DNA of 64,000 nucleotides, from assembly GCF_001676725.1 (NCBI RefSeq), contig NZ_CP016172.1, positions 4,526,001 through 4,590,000 of the forward strand, in the 5' to 3' direction. Source of the DNA: Bordetella flabilis (GTDB lineage: Bacteria > Pseudomonadota > Gammaproteobacteria > Burkholderiales > Burkholderiaceae_B). This document shows, one piece after another, positions 1-8,836 of the stretch. The notes under the pieces were generated by a model. It was not told the origin of the DNA. It saw only the letters and a program-made list of their open reading frames with translations, and made no database searches. Numbering within the stretch: position 1 is the stretch's first letter; each line of letters opens with the position of its first letter. The position numbers were made by a program, and so were the translations under genes.

Positions 1-1
1 G

Positions 2-439
2 GGTTCGGGCATGTTCACACGATTGTGCGAAGTGCTGGACCTGCCGGCGCTGGTCCATGATCCGCGCTTTGTCGAGGCCGGATTGCGGGTGGAAAACCGC
101 GCGGACCTGAATCGCGAAATCATCGCCCGCACGCGCAGCCGTACCAGCGCGGAATGGATAGAGCGCCTGAATGCCGCCGGCGTGCCCTGCGGCCCCATCC
201 TCTCCATGGACGGCACATTCGAGAACGAGCAGGTAAAGCACCTGAACATGGTGCGCCATGTGCGCCATGCCACCAAGGGCGACATCGCCATCATGGCGCA
301 GCCGGTGGTGTTCAGCGGAACCGAGCCGCCGGAGGTACGGCCGGCGCCCGACACCGGCGCGCATTCCGACGAAATCCTGGCCTGGCTGGGCATGGACGAG
401 GCGCGGCGCGCCCGTTTGCGCGCGGCCGGGGCGATATGA
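2..439 (+). CDS. CaiB/BaiF family CoA-transferase, C-terminal fragment
   Basis: The frame is open from the window edge, so only the last ~145 residues of a class III (CaiB/BaiF) CoA-transferase are visible. These enzymes move CoA between carboxylic acids in the cytoplasm. The visible part matches the family's C-terminal end: the segment RVENRADLNREI, the WIERLNAAGVPCGPI block that shapes the CoA site, and the closing pattern of tripartite D-x-G-x-H (DTGAHSDEIL) followed by a short helix. The catalytic Asp would lie upstream, outside the window. It is followed after 21 bases by a GntR-type regulator and then an enoyl-CoA hydratase homologue, so a CoA-thioester degradation operon is likely; the substrate cannot be told. 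Confidence 0.85.
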   Translation, partial: GSGMFTRLCEVLDLPALVHDPRFVEAGLRVENRADLNREIIARTRSRTSAEWIERLNAAGVPCGPILSMDGTFENEQVKHLNMVRHVRHATKGDIAIMAQPVVFSGTEPPEVRPAPDTGAHSDEILAWLGMDEARRARLRAAGAI

Positions 440-460
440 CACCATCGCGCCTTTCCACGT

Positions 461-1222
461 ATGAGCCGCATGTCACCCATGGTCCGCAACGAAATCCCGT
501 CCGACGCGATCTTCGGCAGCCTGGCCCGGCCCGATAACCTGCCCGATGAAATCGCGCAGCAGATCCGGCAGAAGATCCTGAGCCAGGCCTTCGAGCCGGG
601 CCAGCGGCTGCCCACCGAATTGGAGCTGGCGCAGCTCTTCGGCGTCAGCCGCAACGTGGTGCGCGAGGCCATCGCGCGGCTCAAGCTGTCCGGCTATATC
701 GAAACGCGCCGCGGGGTCGGCAGCTTTGTGACGGCTGAAGCCGGACAGCGCAATTTCGAGATCCTGCCAGGAGACCTGCTGCGCGGGCAGGCGCTGGAAC
801 AGGTCTACCAGCTGCGGGTGGAAATCGAGGCGGGGGCGGCGGCGCTGGCGGCGCAGCAGCGCACGGATGCGCAGTTGCAGGCCCTGCGCGCCGCGCTGAT
901 CATCGCCGACGCCTCCAGCGAGGACTGGCGCGAGGGCGCGGATACCGCGCTGGACTTTCACATGGCGGTCGGCAAGGCCACCAACAACCCTTACTTCGTG
1001 CGGCTGCTCGCGCATTTCGGCCACGCCATCGGCGATGCGGTGCGCACGCTGCGCTATGGCAGCACCGGCACCGACCGCGTGGCGCAGATCGAGCAGGAGC
1101 ACCACCGGATCTTCGATGCGATTGCCGCGCGCGACAGCGAGGCCGCGCGCCAGGCCATGCGCCTGCACCTGACCAACGGCATGCAGCGCCACCAGGCTCT
1201 GCTGAATGGAAAACCGCAATGA
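461..1222 (+). CDS. FadR-subfamily (FCD) GntR transcriptional regulator
   Basis: This 253-residue protein is a ligand-responsive DNA-binding regulator. Residues ~25-90 form the GntR winged helix, with the recognition helix in FGVSRNVVREAIARLKLSG and the wing in TRRGVGSFV. Residues ~110-235 form an all-helical FCD effector domain with metal-ligand-like residues (ALDFHMAVG, EHHRIFD, LHLTNGM). FCD regulators normally sense organic acids and repress a neighbouring catabolic operon. Its stop overlaps the next gene's start (ATGA), which indicates co-transcription and probable autoregulation. In-frame ATGs at 470 and 479 are alternative starts; none has a strong ribosome site. Confidence 0.9.
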   Translation: MSRMSPMVRNEIPSDAIFGSLARPDNLPDEIAQQIRQKILSQAFEPGQRLPTELELAQLFGVSRNVVREAIARLKLSGYIETRRGVGSFVTAEAGQRNFEILPGDLLRGQALEQVYQLRVEIEAGAAALAAQQRTDAQLQALRAALIIADASSEDWREGADTALDFHMAVGKATNNPYFVRLLAHFGHAIGDAVRTLRYGSTGTDRVAQIEQEHHRIFDAIAARDSEAARQAMRLHLTNGMQRHQALLNGKPQ

Positions 1223-2034
1223 ATACCGAACGTATCCTGCAGGACCGCATCACCGAAAACCTCATTGTGGAAAAGCGCGGTGGCGCGGGCTGGATCACCT
1301 TCAACGATCCCGGCCGCCACAACGCGGTATCGGTGGCGATGTGGGAAGCCATTCCTATCGCGCTGGCCGCGCTGGACGAAGACCCGGCGATACGCGTGGT
1401 GGTGTTGACCGGGGCCGGCGAACGCGCCTTCGTCAGCGGCGCGAATATCTCGCAGTTCGACAATATGCGGTCCGGCGAGCAGGCCGTGCTCGCCTACGAA
1501 AAAGTGGCCGAGGCGGCGCAGATGGCGCTGTACGACTTCGAGAAGCCCACACTGGCCCGGATCAAGGGGTATTGCATCGGTGGCGGTCTGAATATCGCCC
1601 TGTGTTGCGACCTCCGCATGGCATCGGACGACAGTTCGTTCGCCATTCCGGCCGGCAAACTGGGCCTGGGTTATCGCATGACGGCCATCCGCAACCTGGT
1701 CACGGCGGTGGGAGCGGCCCGCGCGCTGGAGATCTTCCTGACAGCGACGCGCCTGGATGCGGCGGAGGCGGCAGAACGGGGGCTGGTCCACAAGGTGGTG
1801 CCGGCGGGCGACCTGGATGCAGCGGTCGACGGCTACGTCGCTTCGATTTCCGCCAATGCGCCGCTGACCCTGAAGGCCGGCAAGAAAATGATTCGCCAGT
1901 TGCAGCAGATCGGGCCGCAGATCGACATGGCAGCGATGAAGCGCCTGGTCCTCGATTGCTTCGAAAGCAATGATTACCGTGAAGGGCGCAAGGCCTTCGC
2001 CGAAAAGCGCCCGCCCGTGTTCACCGGCACCTGA
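1219..2034 (+). CDS. Enoyl-CoA hydratase/isomerase family protein (one catalytic Glu missing)
   Basis: A 271-residue crotonase-fold protein. The oxyanion-hole segments are present (RAFVSGANISQF near residues 69-80; YCIGGGLNIALCCDLR near 118-133). At the position of the first catalytic Glu of classical hydratases (normally PE before a G-rich loop) the sequence reads IPAGKLGLGY, with Ala at ~145. The second catalytic Glu is kept (ALEIFL, E171). A plain hydratase is therefore less likely than an isomerase, decarboxylase or hydrolase-type reaction, but this is inference. It overlaps the GntR gene by 4 bases and belongs with the upstream CoA-transferase. Confidence 0.88.
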   Translation: MNTERILQDRITENLIVEKRGGAGWITFNDPGRHNAVSVAMWEAIPIALAALDEDPAIRVVVLTGAGERAFVSGANISQFDNMRSGEQAVLAYEKVAEAAQMALYDFEKPTLARIKGYCIGGGLNIALCCDLRMASDDSSFAIPAGKLGLGYRMTAIRNLVTAVGAARALEIFLTATRLDAAEAAERGLVHKVVPAGDLDAAVDGYVASISANAPLTLKAGKKMIRQLQQIGPQIDMAAMKRLVLDCFESNDYREGRKAFAEKRPPVFTGT

Positions 2035-2171
2035 GCCTCGCCGCCAGGCGCATCGCGCCGGGCGGCACGCAGCACCATGATTCGACCGCAGCGACATGTG
2101 GGGTCCCGGACCCCGCAGGGCCCGGCACGCCTGTCGCAAGCAGAAAAACGATCACAACGAGGAGACACATC

Positions 2172-3146
2172 ATGAAGAAAACCTGGGCGGCCATGCTGAT
2201 GGCGGCCGGCTTGGTGGCGACCCTGCCCGCCGCGCGCGCGGCGTATCCCGACCAGCCGATCAAGATCGTCATCGGCTACGCCGCTGGCGGCACCACCGAC
2301 ATCCTGGCACGCGCGCTGGGCGAGCAGTTGGGCAGGATCCTGAACCAATCCATCATCGTCGAGAACAAGCCCGGCGCGGCCGGCAATATTGCCGCCGCCT
2401 ATGTGCAGCAGGCGGCGCCGGACGGCTACACGCTGTTCATGGCCACGGTGTCGAGCCACGGCATCAACCCGGCGCTGTACAAGGACAAGCTGGGCTACGA
2501 CCCGAAAGGCGGCTTCGCCCCCGTGGGCATGGTCGCGGAGATCCCCCTGGTGCTGATCGCCAATCCCAAGCTGCCCGCCCGCGATGTCGCCGAGCTGGCC
2601 GCCCTGTGCAAGGCCAAGGGCGGCGAAATGAACTATGCGTCCAGCGGCAATGGGTCGCCCGTGCATCTGGCCGGCGCGATGTTCGCGCAGGCCGCGCACG
2701 TCAATATCGTGCATGTGCCTTATCGCGGCGGAGCGCTGGCCAACACTTCCGTCATGGCCGGAGAAACGCAGTTCAGCTTCGCCACGCTGCCGGCGGCGCT
2801 GCCGCAGGTGAAGGCCGGTGCGCTGCGCGCCCTGGCAGTGACGACCAGGGAGCGCTCCAGCCAATTGCCGGACGTCCCCACGGTCGCCGAAACGCCGGGA
2901 TTCGAGGGCTATGAAATCAACACCTGGAACGCACTGCTGGCGCCCAAGGGCACGCCGGCGGCGGCGATCGACAGGCTGAACTCGGCGCTCCGGCAAGCCA
3001 TGGCGTCGCCTGAATTGCAGAAGCGGTTCCAGAGCGAGGGCGCCGTACCCAGGACCAGCACGCCCGCGGAGCTGAATGTCTTCATCGACGGTGAACTGAA
3101 GAAGTGGGCAGGCATCGTGAAGTCGGTCAATATCAAGATCGATTGA
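2172..3146 (+). CDS. Bug family periplasmic substrate-binding protein
   Basis: A 324-residue extracytoplasmic receptor of the Bug (Bordetella uptake gene)/TctC family. It begins with a Sec signal peptide ending at about ARA (residue 23), followed by the hallmark YPDQPIKIVIGYAAGGTTD, where the AAGGTTD loop contacts a carboxylate of the ligand. Later family blocks are visible: [21 protein letters not shown], and HVPYRGGA. Bug proteins usually bind small di- or tricarboxylates or aromatic acids and may work with TctAB-type membrane proteins, none of which is in this window. GGAGA precedes the ATG. The position after the CoA-transferase/hydratase genes suggests uptake of the acid they degrade. 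Confidence 0.92.
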   Translation: MKKTWAAMLMAAGLVATLPAARAAYPDQPIKIVIGYAAGGTTDILARALGEQLGRILNQSIIVENKPGAAGNIAAAYVQQAAPDGYTLFMATVSSHGINPALYKDKLGYDPKGGFAPVGMVAEIPLVLIANPKLPARDVAELAALCKAKGGEMNYASSGNGSPVHLAGAMFAQAAHVNIVHVPYRGGALANTSVMAGETQFSFATLPAALPQVKAGALRALAVTTRERSSQLPDVPTVAETPGFEGYEINTWNALLAPKGTPAAAIDRLNSALRQAMASPELQKRFQSEGAVPRTSTPAELNVFIDGELKKWAGIVKSVNIKID

Positions 3147-3196
3147 CAGACGCCAGTTGCCTGGACCGTGCTCGGGTGGCAGGCGCCGAGCTGGTC

Positions 3197-3724
3197 CTAG
3201 GCGTGTTCGTCGCCCGTATGGACCTGCAGGGCTTCCAGGAAGCGCGACACCATGTTGTAGGCCGCGATGGTGGCGGTCAGCTCGACCACCAGCCGTTCGC
3301 CCATGCGGACGCGCACCGCATCGAAGACGGCTTGCGGGACGCGGATGTCGCGCGTCATCGCATCGGTATAGGCGAGCGCGGCGCGCTGGTCGTCATCGAA
3401 GAGAGGCGAGTCCTGCCAGCGGTCGAGGGCCTGCAGTTGCGCGGGCGTGATGCCTTCCTGCAGCGCGATCGGCGCATGCTGGTCCGCCTCGTAGGGCGCG
3501 CCGTTGAGCGATGCGACACGCATGATGACCAATTCACGCAGGGCGCCCGGCAAGGTACTGAGCTGGCGGATCGCCGTCAGGTAGGTGAGCCAGCCCGAGG
3601 CGACCGGAGGACTGTGCAGGAGCATCTGGTAAAGCAGCAGCACGCTGCCGCGTTCCGCGACGATGCGATCCACCAGCGGCCGCGCTTCGGCGCTGTCCAG
3701 GTCGGCATAGGGGAGGCGCGCCAT
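3197..3724 (-). CDS. Carboxymuconolactone decarboxylase-like protein lacking CxxC
   Basis: A 175-residue protein of the CMD/AhpD-like fold. The family helix pair is recognisable in LPGALRELVIMRVASLNGAPYEADQH. The redox CxxC of AhpD-type peroxidases is absent: the segment reads NGAPYEADQHAP, with Ala and Glu where Cys would be and only the trailing His kept. Peroxidase activity is therefore unlikely; related proteins without the cysteines include ring-cleavage lactone decarboxylases and many of unknown role. It is the last gene of the - strand unit, 10 bases after the ABC permease, which links it to breakdown of an imported compound. Confidence 0.82.
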   Translation of the reverse strand: MARLPYADLDSAEARPLVDRIVAERGSVLLLYQMLLHSPPVASGWLTYLTAIRQLSTLPGALRELVIMRVASLNGAPYEADQHAPIALQEGITPAQLQALDRWQDSPLFDDDQRAALAYTDAMTRDIRVPQAVFDAVRVRMGERLVVELTATIAAYNMVSRFLEALQVHTGDEHA

Positions 3725-3734
3725 GGTCGCGGGC

Positions 3735-4529
3735 TCAGAGTTTTTCGGTTTCGCCGGCGCGCGGCTGCCATTTCATCAGGCGCTTTTCGACCAGGGTCAC
3801 CAGGCCGTCCAGCACCAGCGCGAACGCCGTCAGGACCACGATGCCGGCGAACACCGTGTTGACGTCCAGCGTGCCCTCGGCCTGCAGGATCAGGTAACCC
3901 ACGCCGCTGGCCGAACCCAGGTATTCGCCGACCACCGCGCCGACGAAAGCCAGGCCGACGGAGGTATGCAGGCTGGAGAACACCCAGCTGGTGGCCGACG
4001 GCAGATAGACATAGCGCAACAACTGGCGGCGGTCCGCGCCCAGCATGCGGGCGTTGTCCAGCAGCGTGTTGCTGACTTCCCGCACGCCCTGGTAGACGTT
4101 GAAGAACACGATGAAGAACACCAGCGTCACGGCGAGCGCCACCTTGGACCAGATGCCCAGGCCGAACCACATGCCGAAGATGGGCGCCAGGATGACGCGC
4201 GGCATGGAGTTGGCTGCCTTGATGTAAGGATCGAGGATCGCGCTGGCAACCGGCGACAGGCCCAGCCACAGCCCGAAGCCCAGGCCGGACACCGTGCCGA
4301 TGACGAAGGCCAGCACCGTCTCAGTGAGCGTGACCCAGAGATGCCGGTAGACGTCGGCATCGGTGACGAACCACGCCCAGATACGCTGGGCGACTTGCCA
4401 TGGCTCGCCGAAGAAGAAAGCGACATTCTGGCTGCGCGAAGCCAGATGCCACGCTGCCAACAGGATGACCAGCAGCAGCAACTGCCATATCCGCAGCGAC
4501 TTGGAACCGGGTTTGATCAACGTGGACAT
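3735..4529 (-). CDS. ABC transporter permease (nitrate/sulfonate/thiamine-precursor type)
   Basis: A 264-residue inner-membrane permease of the SsuC/TauC/ThiX group. It has an N-terminal membrane segment (LLLLVILLAAWHLA) and about five more hydrophobic helices. The cytoplasmic EAA loop that docks on the ATPase is seen at GADRRQLLRYVYLPSATSW. It sits 3 bases downstream of the ATPase gene and forms with it and the binding protein at 5332-6378 a complete importer. The order binding protein-ATPase-permease and the neighbouring CoA-transferase point to an organic acid or amine substrate rather than nitrate, but the substrate is unknown. Confidence 0.92.
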   Translation of the reverse strand: MSTLIKPGSKSLRIWQLLLLVILLAAWHLASRSQNVAFFFGEPWQVAQRIWAWFVTDADVYRHLWVTLTETVLAFVIGTVSGLGFGLWLGLSPVASAILDPYIKAANSMPRVILAPIFGMWFGLGIWSKVALAVTLVFFIVFFNVYQGVREVSNTLLDNARMLGADRRQLLRYVYLPSATSWVFSSLHTSVGLAFVGAVVGEYLGSASGVGYLILQAEGTLDVNTVFAGIVVLTAFALVLDGLVTLVEKRLMKWQPRAGETEKL

Positions 4530-4532
4530 GGT

Positions 4533-5339
4533 CTAGGCACGCTTCTGCTGGGCATAGCCCTTGAGGACCTCTTCGCGCAGCACGTTCCAGATGGCCGCGT
4601 GCAGCTCGACGAAACGGGGATGCGTGCGCACTTCGGCGACATCGCGCGGACGAGGAAGGTCGATGGCGAATTCGCCGATGGGGTGGGTCCCCGGCCCGGC
4701 CGACAGGACGACGACGCGGTCGCTCATGGCGATGGCTTCGTCCAGGTCGTGCGTGATGAACAGCACGGCCTTGCGCTTGGCCATCCAGAGGTCCAGCACC
4801 TCGTTTTCCATCAGCTGGCGCGTCTGCACGTCCAGCGCGGAGAACGGCTCGTCCATCAGGATGATGTCCGGGTCGCGTATGAGCGTCTGCGCGAGCATGA
4901 CGCGCTTGCGCATGCCGCCGGACATCTGGTGCGGATAGCGGTCCTCGGACCCGCCCAGGCCGACGCGGCGCAGCCATTCGCGGCCGCGCTCGGCGGCTTC
5001 CTGCGCCGATACCCGGGCGAACTGCAAGCCGGCCGTGACGTTGTCCAGGGCGTTGCGCCAGGGCAGTAGCGCTTCGCCCTGGAACATGTAGCCGGCGCGA
5101 CGGTTGATGCCGGACAAGGGTTCGCCGAAGACCCGTACCTCGCCCGAACTGGGCGCCAGCAGGCCGGCGCCCACGTTCAGCAGGGTGGACTTTCCGCAAC
5201 CCGTCGGCCCGACGACGGAAACGAACTCGCCGGGCGCGATGGCGATGCTGGCCTGTTCCACGGCCGTATAGCGCTGCCCGCCTTCGCGCGACACGAAGGT
5301 GCAGGTGATGCGGTCCAAGGAAAGTGCAGCGTCAGCCAT
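4533..5339 (-). CDS. ABC transporter ATP-binding protein
   Basis: A 268-residue ATPase of the SsuB/TauB type that powers the adjacent permease. All nucleotide-site motifs are present: Walker A GPTGCGKST, Q-loop in MFQGEALLPW, signature MSGGMRKRV, Walker B IILMDEPFSALD and the switch His in FITHDLDEA. The start at MADAALSL is preferred over an upstream in-frame ATG at 5411, because that one would run 80 bases into the binding-protein gene and adds a residue stretch with no family counterpart. With this start the gene overlaps the end of the binding protein by 8 bases, which suggests translational coupling. Confidence 0.93.
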   Translation of the reverse strand: MADAALSLDRITCTFVSREGGQRYTAVEQASIAIAPGEFVSVVGPTGCGKSTLLNVGAGLLAPSSGEVRVFGEPLSGINRRAGYMFQGEALLPWRNALDNVTAGLQFARVSAQEAAERGREWLRRVGLGGSEDRYPHQMSGGMRKRVMLAQTLIRDPDIILMDEPFSALDVQTRQLMENEVLDLWMAKRKAVLFITHDLDEAIAMSDRVVVLSAGPGTHPIGEFAIDLPRPRDVAEVRTHPRFVELHAAIWNVLREEVLKGYAQQKRA

Positions 5340-6378
5340 TCGGGTACTTCTGGTTGGCTTTCTTGGCGAACTCGTTGGTCCACATCTTGGACGGATCGAT
5401 CTTGCTTGCATCGAAGCCCGGCACGAACGCGGCCAACGCCCTGGTGGCGGTCGCCGCCCCGTCTTCCGGAATCATGCCGTCCGGCGAGAAACCTTCCAGG
5501 CTGGCCCGCAGCGACGCCTTATAGACTTCGGGTTCGCCCAGCAGGTAGTTCTTCGGCACGGCATTGGCGATGGCGTCCAGGTTGTCGCGCTGCTTCTGGA
5601 TCCACTTGTCCGCGCGCACGATGGCATTGGCCAGCGCCTGCACGGTATTGGGATTGGCGTCGATGTAGGCCTGCGAGCAATACAGGCAGCCGGCCGGCAT
5701 ATTGCCGCCGAAGATGTCGCGCGTATCCTTGAGCGTGCGGGTATCGGCGATGATCTTCAGGTCGCCGGACTGCTCCAGCGCGGTGACCACCGGATCCGTG
5801 TTCGAGATGGCGTCGATCTGGCCCGAACGCAGCGCGGTGATCGCGCCCGCGCCTGCGCCCACGCCGATGATGGAGACGTCCGAGGCCTTCAGGCCGTGCT
5901 TGGCCAGGAAGAAATTCACCACCATGTTTGTCGACGAACCGGGAGCCGTCACGCCGATCTTCTTGCCCTTGAGATCCGCCGGCGACTTGTAGTTCGGCAT
6001 GGCCTTGGGCGACACCCCGAAGCCGATCATGGGCGCACGGCCCTGCAGCACGAAGTCGCGGTAGAACTGCCCCTTGGATTGCAGGTTCAAGGCGTGCTCG
6101 AAGGCGCCGGATACCACGTCGGCACTGCCGCCCACCACCGCCTGCAGCGCCTTCGCGCCACCGGCGAAGTCGGCGATGCTGACGTCCAGGCCCTCATCCT
6201 TGAAATACCCGCGCACCTCGGCGATGGTCAGCGGCAGGTAATAAACGAGGGACTTTCCGCCCACGGCGATCGAAACCTGCTTTTTCTCCAACTGCTGTGC
6301 CCGCACGATGGCGGGAGCCAGGCCCAGGGCGCCGGCCGCGCCGGCAAGCTTGAGCCATTCACGTCGAGTCACGGACAT
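5332..6378 (-). CDS. ABC transporter substrate-binding protein (SsuA/NMT1-like)
   Basis: A 348-residue periplasmic receptor of the SsuA/THI5-NMT1 family. The N-terminus has a twin-arginine-like signal (TRREWLKLAGAAGALGLA) with cleavage expected after IVRA (residue ~27). The mature part has the family features YYLPLTIAEVRGYFKDEGLDV and ADVVSGAFEHAL, which form the ligand cleft, and a hinge near GVTAPGSSTN. It is the first gene of the importer and lies 23 bases downstream of the CoA-transferase gene, so the five - strand genes from 7637 to 3197 look like one transcription unit. The ligand cannot be named from sequence alone. Confidence 0.9.
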   Translation of the reverse strand: MSVTRREWLKLAGAAGALGLAPAIVRAQQLEKKQVSIAVGGKSLVYYLPLTIAEVRGYFKDEGLDVSIADFAGGAKALQAVVGGSADVVSGAFEHALNLQSKGQFYRDFVLQGRAPMIGFGVSPKAMPNYKSPADLKGKKIGVTAPGSSTNMVVNFFLAKHGLKASDVSIIGVGAGAGAITALRSGQIDAISNTDPVVTALEQSGDLKIIADTRTLKDTRDIFGGNMPAGCLYCSQAYIDANPNTVQALANAIVRADKWIQKQRDNLDAIANAVPKNYLLGEPEVYKASLRASLEGFSPDGMIPEDGAATATRALAAFVPGFDASKIDPSKMWTNEFAKKANQKYPNG

Positions 6379-6401
6379 TTTGTCGTCTCCGGTGATGAAA
6401 C

Positions 6402-7637
6402 CTATGTGCCGATGGCGCCCGAGGCAGCCAGGGCGGCGATTGCCGCAGCATCATACCCCAGCGTTTTCAACACTTCCTCGGTATGTTCCCCTAAGCGCGG
6501 CCCCAGCCAGCGGGTGCCGCCGGGCGTCTCCGACAGCTTGGGCGTGACCGCGGGCAGCTTGACGGGCGTGCCGTCCGGGAAGTGGTGCTGCTCGATCATC
6601 CCGCGCGCGATGAACTGCGGATCGCGGAACATGTCCGCCACGCTGTAGATCTTGCCCACCGGGACATCGGCACGGCCCAGCGTCTCCAGGGCGCTTTCGA
6701 TGGTCTGGGTATCGCACCACGCCTGGATCGCGCCATCGATCTGCTCGACCCGCCGCGCGCGGCCATCGTTGCGGGCCAGCGCCGGATCGTGGGCCAGGTC
6801 GGCGCGGCCGATGGCCAGCATCAGGCGATGGAAGATGGCGTCGCCGTTGCCCGCGATGACGATATTCTGCCCATCCCGCGTAGTGTAGGTATTGGAAGGC
6901 ACGATACCTGGCAACGCGCCGCCGGTGCGTTCACGCACCACGCCGGCCACGTCGTACTCCGGCACCAGGCTTTCCATCATGTTGAACACGGACTCGTACA
7001 AGGCCACGTCGACCATCTGGCCTTGCCCGCCCGTCACGCCGTTCCAGCGGCCACCGGTGGCGTCGCGATGCCGCAGCGCCATCATGGCCCCGATGACGCC
7101 ATGCAAGGCGGCGATGGAATCGCCGATCGATATGCCCACGCGAACCGGCGGCCGGTCCGGATGGCCGGACACATAGCGCAGGCCGCCCATGGATTCGCCG
7201 ATGGCGCCGAAGCCGGGCCGGTCGCGCAGCGGACCGGTCTGCCCGTACCCCGACAAGCGCACCATGACGGTGGCCGGATTGCGGGCGCGCAACTGCTCGT
7301 AGCCCAGGCCCCACTTTTCCAGGACACCGGGCCGGTAATTCTCGATGATGACATCCGCTTCCAGCGCCAGCGCGAGCGCGATCTCGCGCGCCCGCGCATC
7401 CTTCATGTTCAAGGCGACGGAACGCTTGTTGCGGGCCTGCACCGTCCACCATAGCGAATTGCCTTCATGCAGATGCCGCCAGGTACGAATCGGGTCGCCG
7501 CCGCCCTTGCCGTCGGGGCCGTCCGGGGTTTCGATCTTGATGACGTCGGCGCCGAATTCGCCGAACAGGCGGGCCGCGAACGGCCCGGCGATAAGCGTAC
7601 CCAGTTCCAGGACTTTCAGGCCGGCCAAGGCGGACAT
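6402..7637 (-). CDS. CaiB/BaiF family CoA-transferase
   Basis: A complete 411-residue class III CoA-transferase. Family landmarks are the start LKVLELGTLIAGPFAARLFGEFGADVIKIE, the nucleotide-binding NKRSVALNMKD, the LSGYGQTGP block, and the catalytic Asp in QMVDVALYES. The C-terminal small domain is intact. Such enzymes activate an acid by taking CoA from a donor thioester, and this copy probably activates the compound brought in by the ABC importer encoded downstream. It differs from the partial homologue at the window's left edge, so two CoA-transferases serve this region. Confidence 0.92.
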   Translation of the reverse strand: MSALAGLKVLELGTLIAGPFAARLFGEFGADVIKIETPDGPDGKGGGDPIRTWRHLHEGNSLWWTVQARNKRSVALNMKDARAREIALALALEADVIIENYRPGVLEKWGLGYEQLRARNPATVMVRLSGYGQTGPLRDRPGFGAIGESMGGLRYVSGHPDRPPVRVGISIGDSIAALHGVIGAMMALRHRDATGGRWNGVTGGQGQMVDVALYESVFNMMESLVPEYDVAGVVRERTGGALPGIVPSNTYTTRDGQNIVIAGNGDAIFHRLMLAIGRADLAHDPALARNDGRARRVEQIDGAIQAWCDTQTIESALETLGRADVPVGKIYSVADMFRDPQFIARGMIEQHHFPDGTPVKLPAVTPKLSETPGGTRWLGPRLGEHTEEVLKTLGYDAAAIAALAASGAIGT

Positions 7638-7673
7638 GGCAAGGTCTCCGTTGTCGTTATCGAAGGGGTGCGG

Positions 7674-7719
7674 CCGCGATCGCCCGGCGCGCGCGGCCGC
7701 CGGCGCCGGCCGATCGCGG
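7674..7719 (-). terminator. Candidate hairpin after recR
   Basis: Inverted repeat CCGCGATCG/CGATCGCGG (7674-7682 and 7711-7719) 46 bases past the recR stop, with a GC-rich loop that can itself pair. There is no T tract on either side, so it is a weak terminator candidate and could simply limit exonuclease decay. Confidence 0.35.
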
Positions 7720-7764
7720 CTGGCCAGGCAAAGGCATGCGGGAATGCGTCGACATCGGCCAGGC

Positions 7765-8373
7765 CTAGGCGGACTTGCGTTCCATCAAGGCCCAGGCAAT
7801 GGTTCCCGCGTCGACGTACTCGAGTTCGCTGCCGGCGGGCACCCCGCGCGCCAGCCGCGTCACGGACAAGCCGCGTTCGCGCAAGGCCTCGCTAAGGAAA
7901 TGCGCGGTGGTCTCGCCTTCCGCCGTGAAATTGGTGGCCAGAATGACCTCCGTCACCACGCCATCGCCGGCGCGGGCCAGCAGGCGCTCGAAATCCAGCT
8001 CGCGCGGCCCCACGCCTTCCAGCGGCGCGACGCGGCCCATCAGCACGTAGTACAGCCCGCGATAACCATGGCTGGACTCGATCATGTTCTGGTCCGCCGG
8101 CGTCTCGACGATGCACAACTGCGTCGCATCCCGTTTGGGATTGCTGCAGGTATCGCAGATCTCGTCTTCGGTAAACCCATTACAGCGCGCGCAATGACGC
8201 AGGTTGTGCACGGCCGACGCCAGGGCGCGCCCCAGTTGGTCGGCCCCTTGCGGATCATGCTGCAACAGGTGATAGGCCATGCGCCGCGCCGAGCGCACGC
8301 CGACGCCGGGCAGGCGACGCAGCGCCTCGATCAGCGCGCGCAGGGGTTCGGGTTCGGGAAGCGAGGATTCCAT
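7765..8373 (-). CDS. recR: Recombination mediator RecR
   Basis: RecR (202 residues, the usual length) forms a ring clamp with RecF/RecO and helps load RecA at single-strand gaps. Residues ~10-50 carry the helix-hairpin-helix region ([24 protein letters not shown]). The C4 zinc finger is [16 protein letters not shown], and the Toprim domain follows with [12 protein letters not shown]. It is the third gene of the conserved dnaX-ybaB-recR unit, 80 bases after ybaB. Confidence 0.97.
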   Translation of the reverse strand: MESSLPEPEPLRALIEALRRLPGVGVRSARRMAYHLLQHDPQGADQLGRALASAVHNLRHCARCNGFTEDEICDTCSNPKRDATQLCIVETPADQNMIESSHGYRGLYYVLMGRVAPLEGVGPRELDFERLLARAGDGVVTEVILATNFTAEGETTAHFLSEALRERGLSVTRLARGVPAGSELEYVDAGTIAWALMERKSA

Positions 8374-8452
8374 GGGAGCGTGGCGGCAGGCAAGGACGTG
8401 GGCATGGCCCGCGATCGGAGCGGCAGCCCTTCGGGAAGAATGTTGGGCCGCC

Positions 8453-8779
8453 TTAGAACGGCAGCTTCATGCCGGGAGGCAAGGGCATGCCGGCGGTCAC
8501 CGACGCCATCTTTTCCTGCGCCGTGGCCTCTGCCTTGCGCAAGGCGTCGTTGAAGGCCGCCGCGACCAGGTCTTCCAGCATGTCCTTGTCGTCGCTGAGC
8601 AGCGAGGGATCGATGGCGACCCGCTTGACGTCATTGCGGCACGACATGGTGACCTTGACCAGTCCGCCGCCGGACGCGCCTTCGACCAGCACGTCGGCCA
8701 GCGCTTCCTGGGCCTTCTTCATGTTTTCCTGCATCTGCTGGGCCTGACGCATCAGACCGGCCAATTGTCCTTTCATCAT
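8453..8779 (-). CDS. ybaB: YbaB/EbfC family nucleoid-associated protein
   Basis: A 108-residue dimeric DNA-binding protein. It starts [27 protein letters not shown], the long first helix of the tweezer-shaped fold, followed by the strand [21 protein letters not shown]. It is found throughout bacteria directly between dnaX and recR, as here (57 bases after dnaX). Its exact role is unsettled: it coats DNA loosely and affects gene expression and repair. The initiating Met could be either of the first two. Confidence 0.95.
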   Translation of the reverse strand: MMKGQLAGLMRQAQQMQENMKKAQEALADVLVEGASGGGLVKVTMSCRNDVKRVAIDPSLLSDDKDMLEDLVAAAFNDALRKAEATAQEKMASVTAGMPLPPGMKLPF

Positions 8780-8836
8780 GATGGAAGCATCCTTGTGTCG
8801 GTGAAATTCAATGAGTGCGTCGACGGTCGACGCCGG

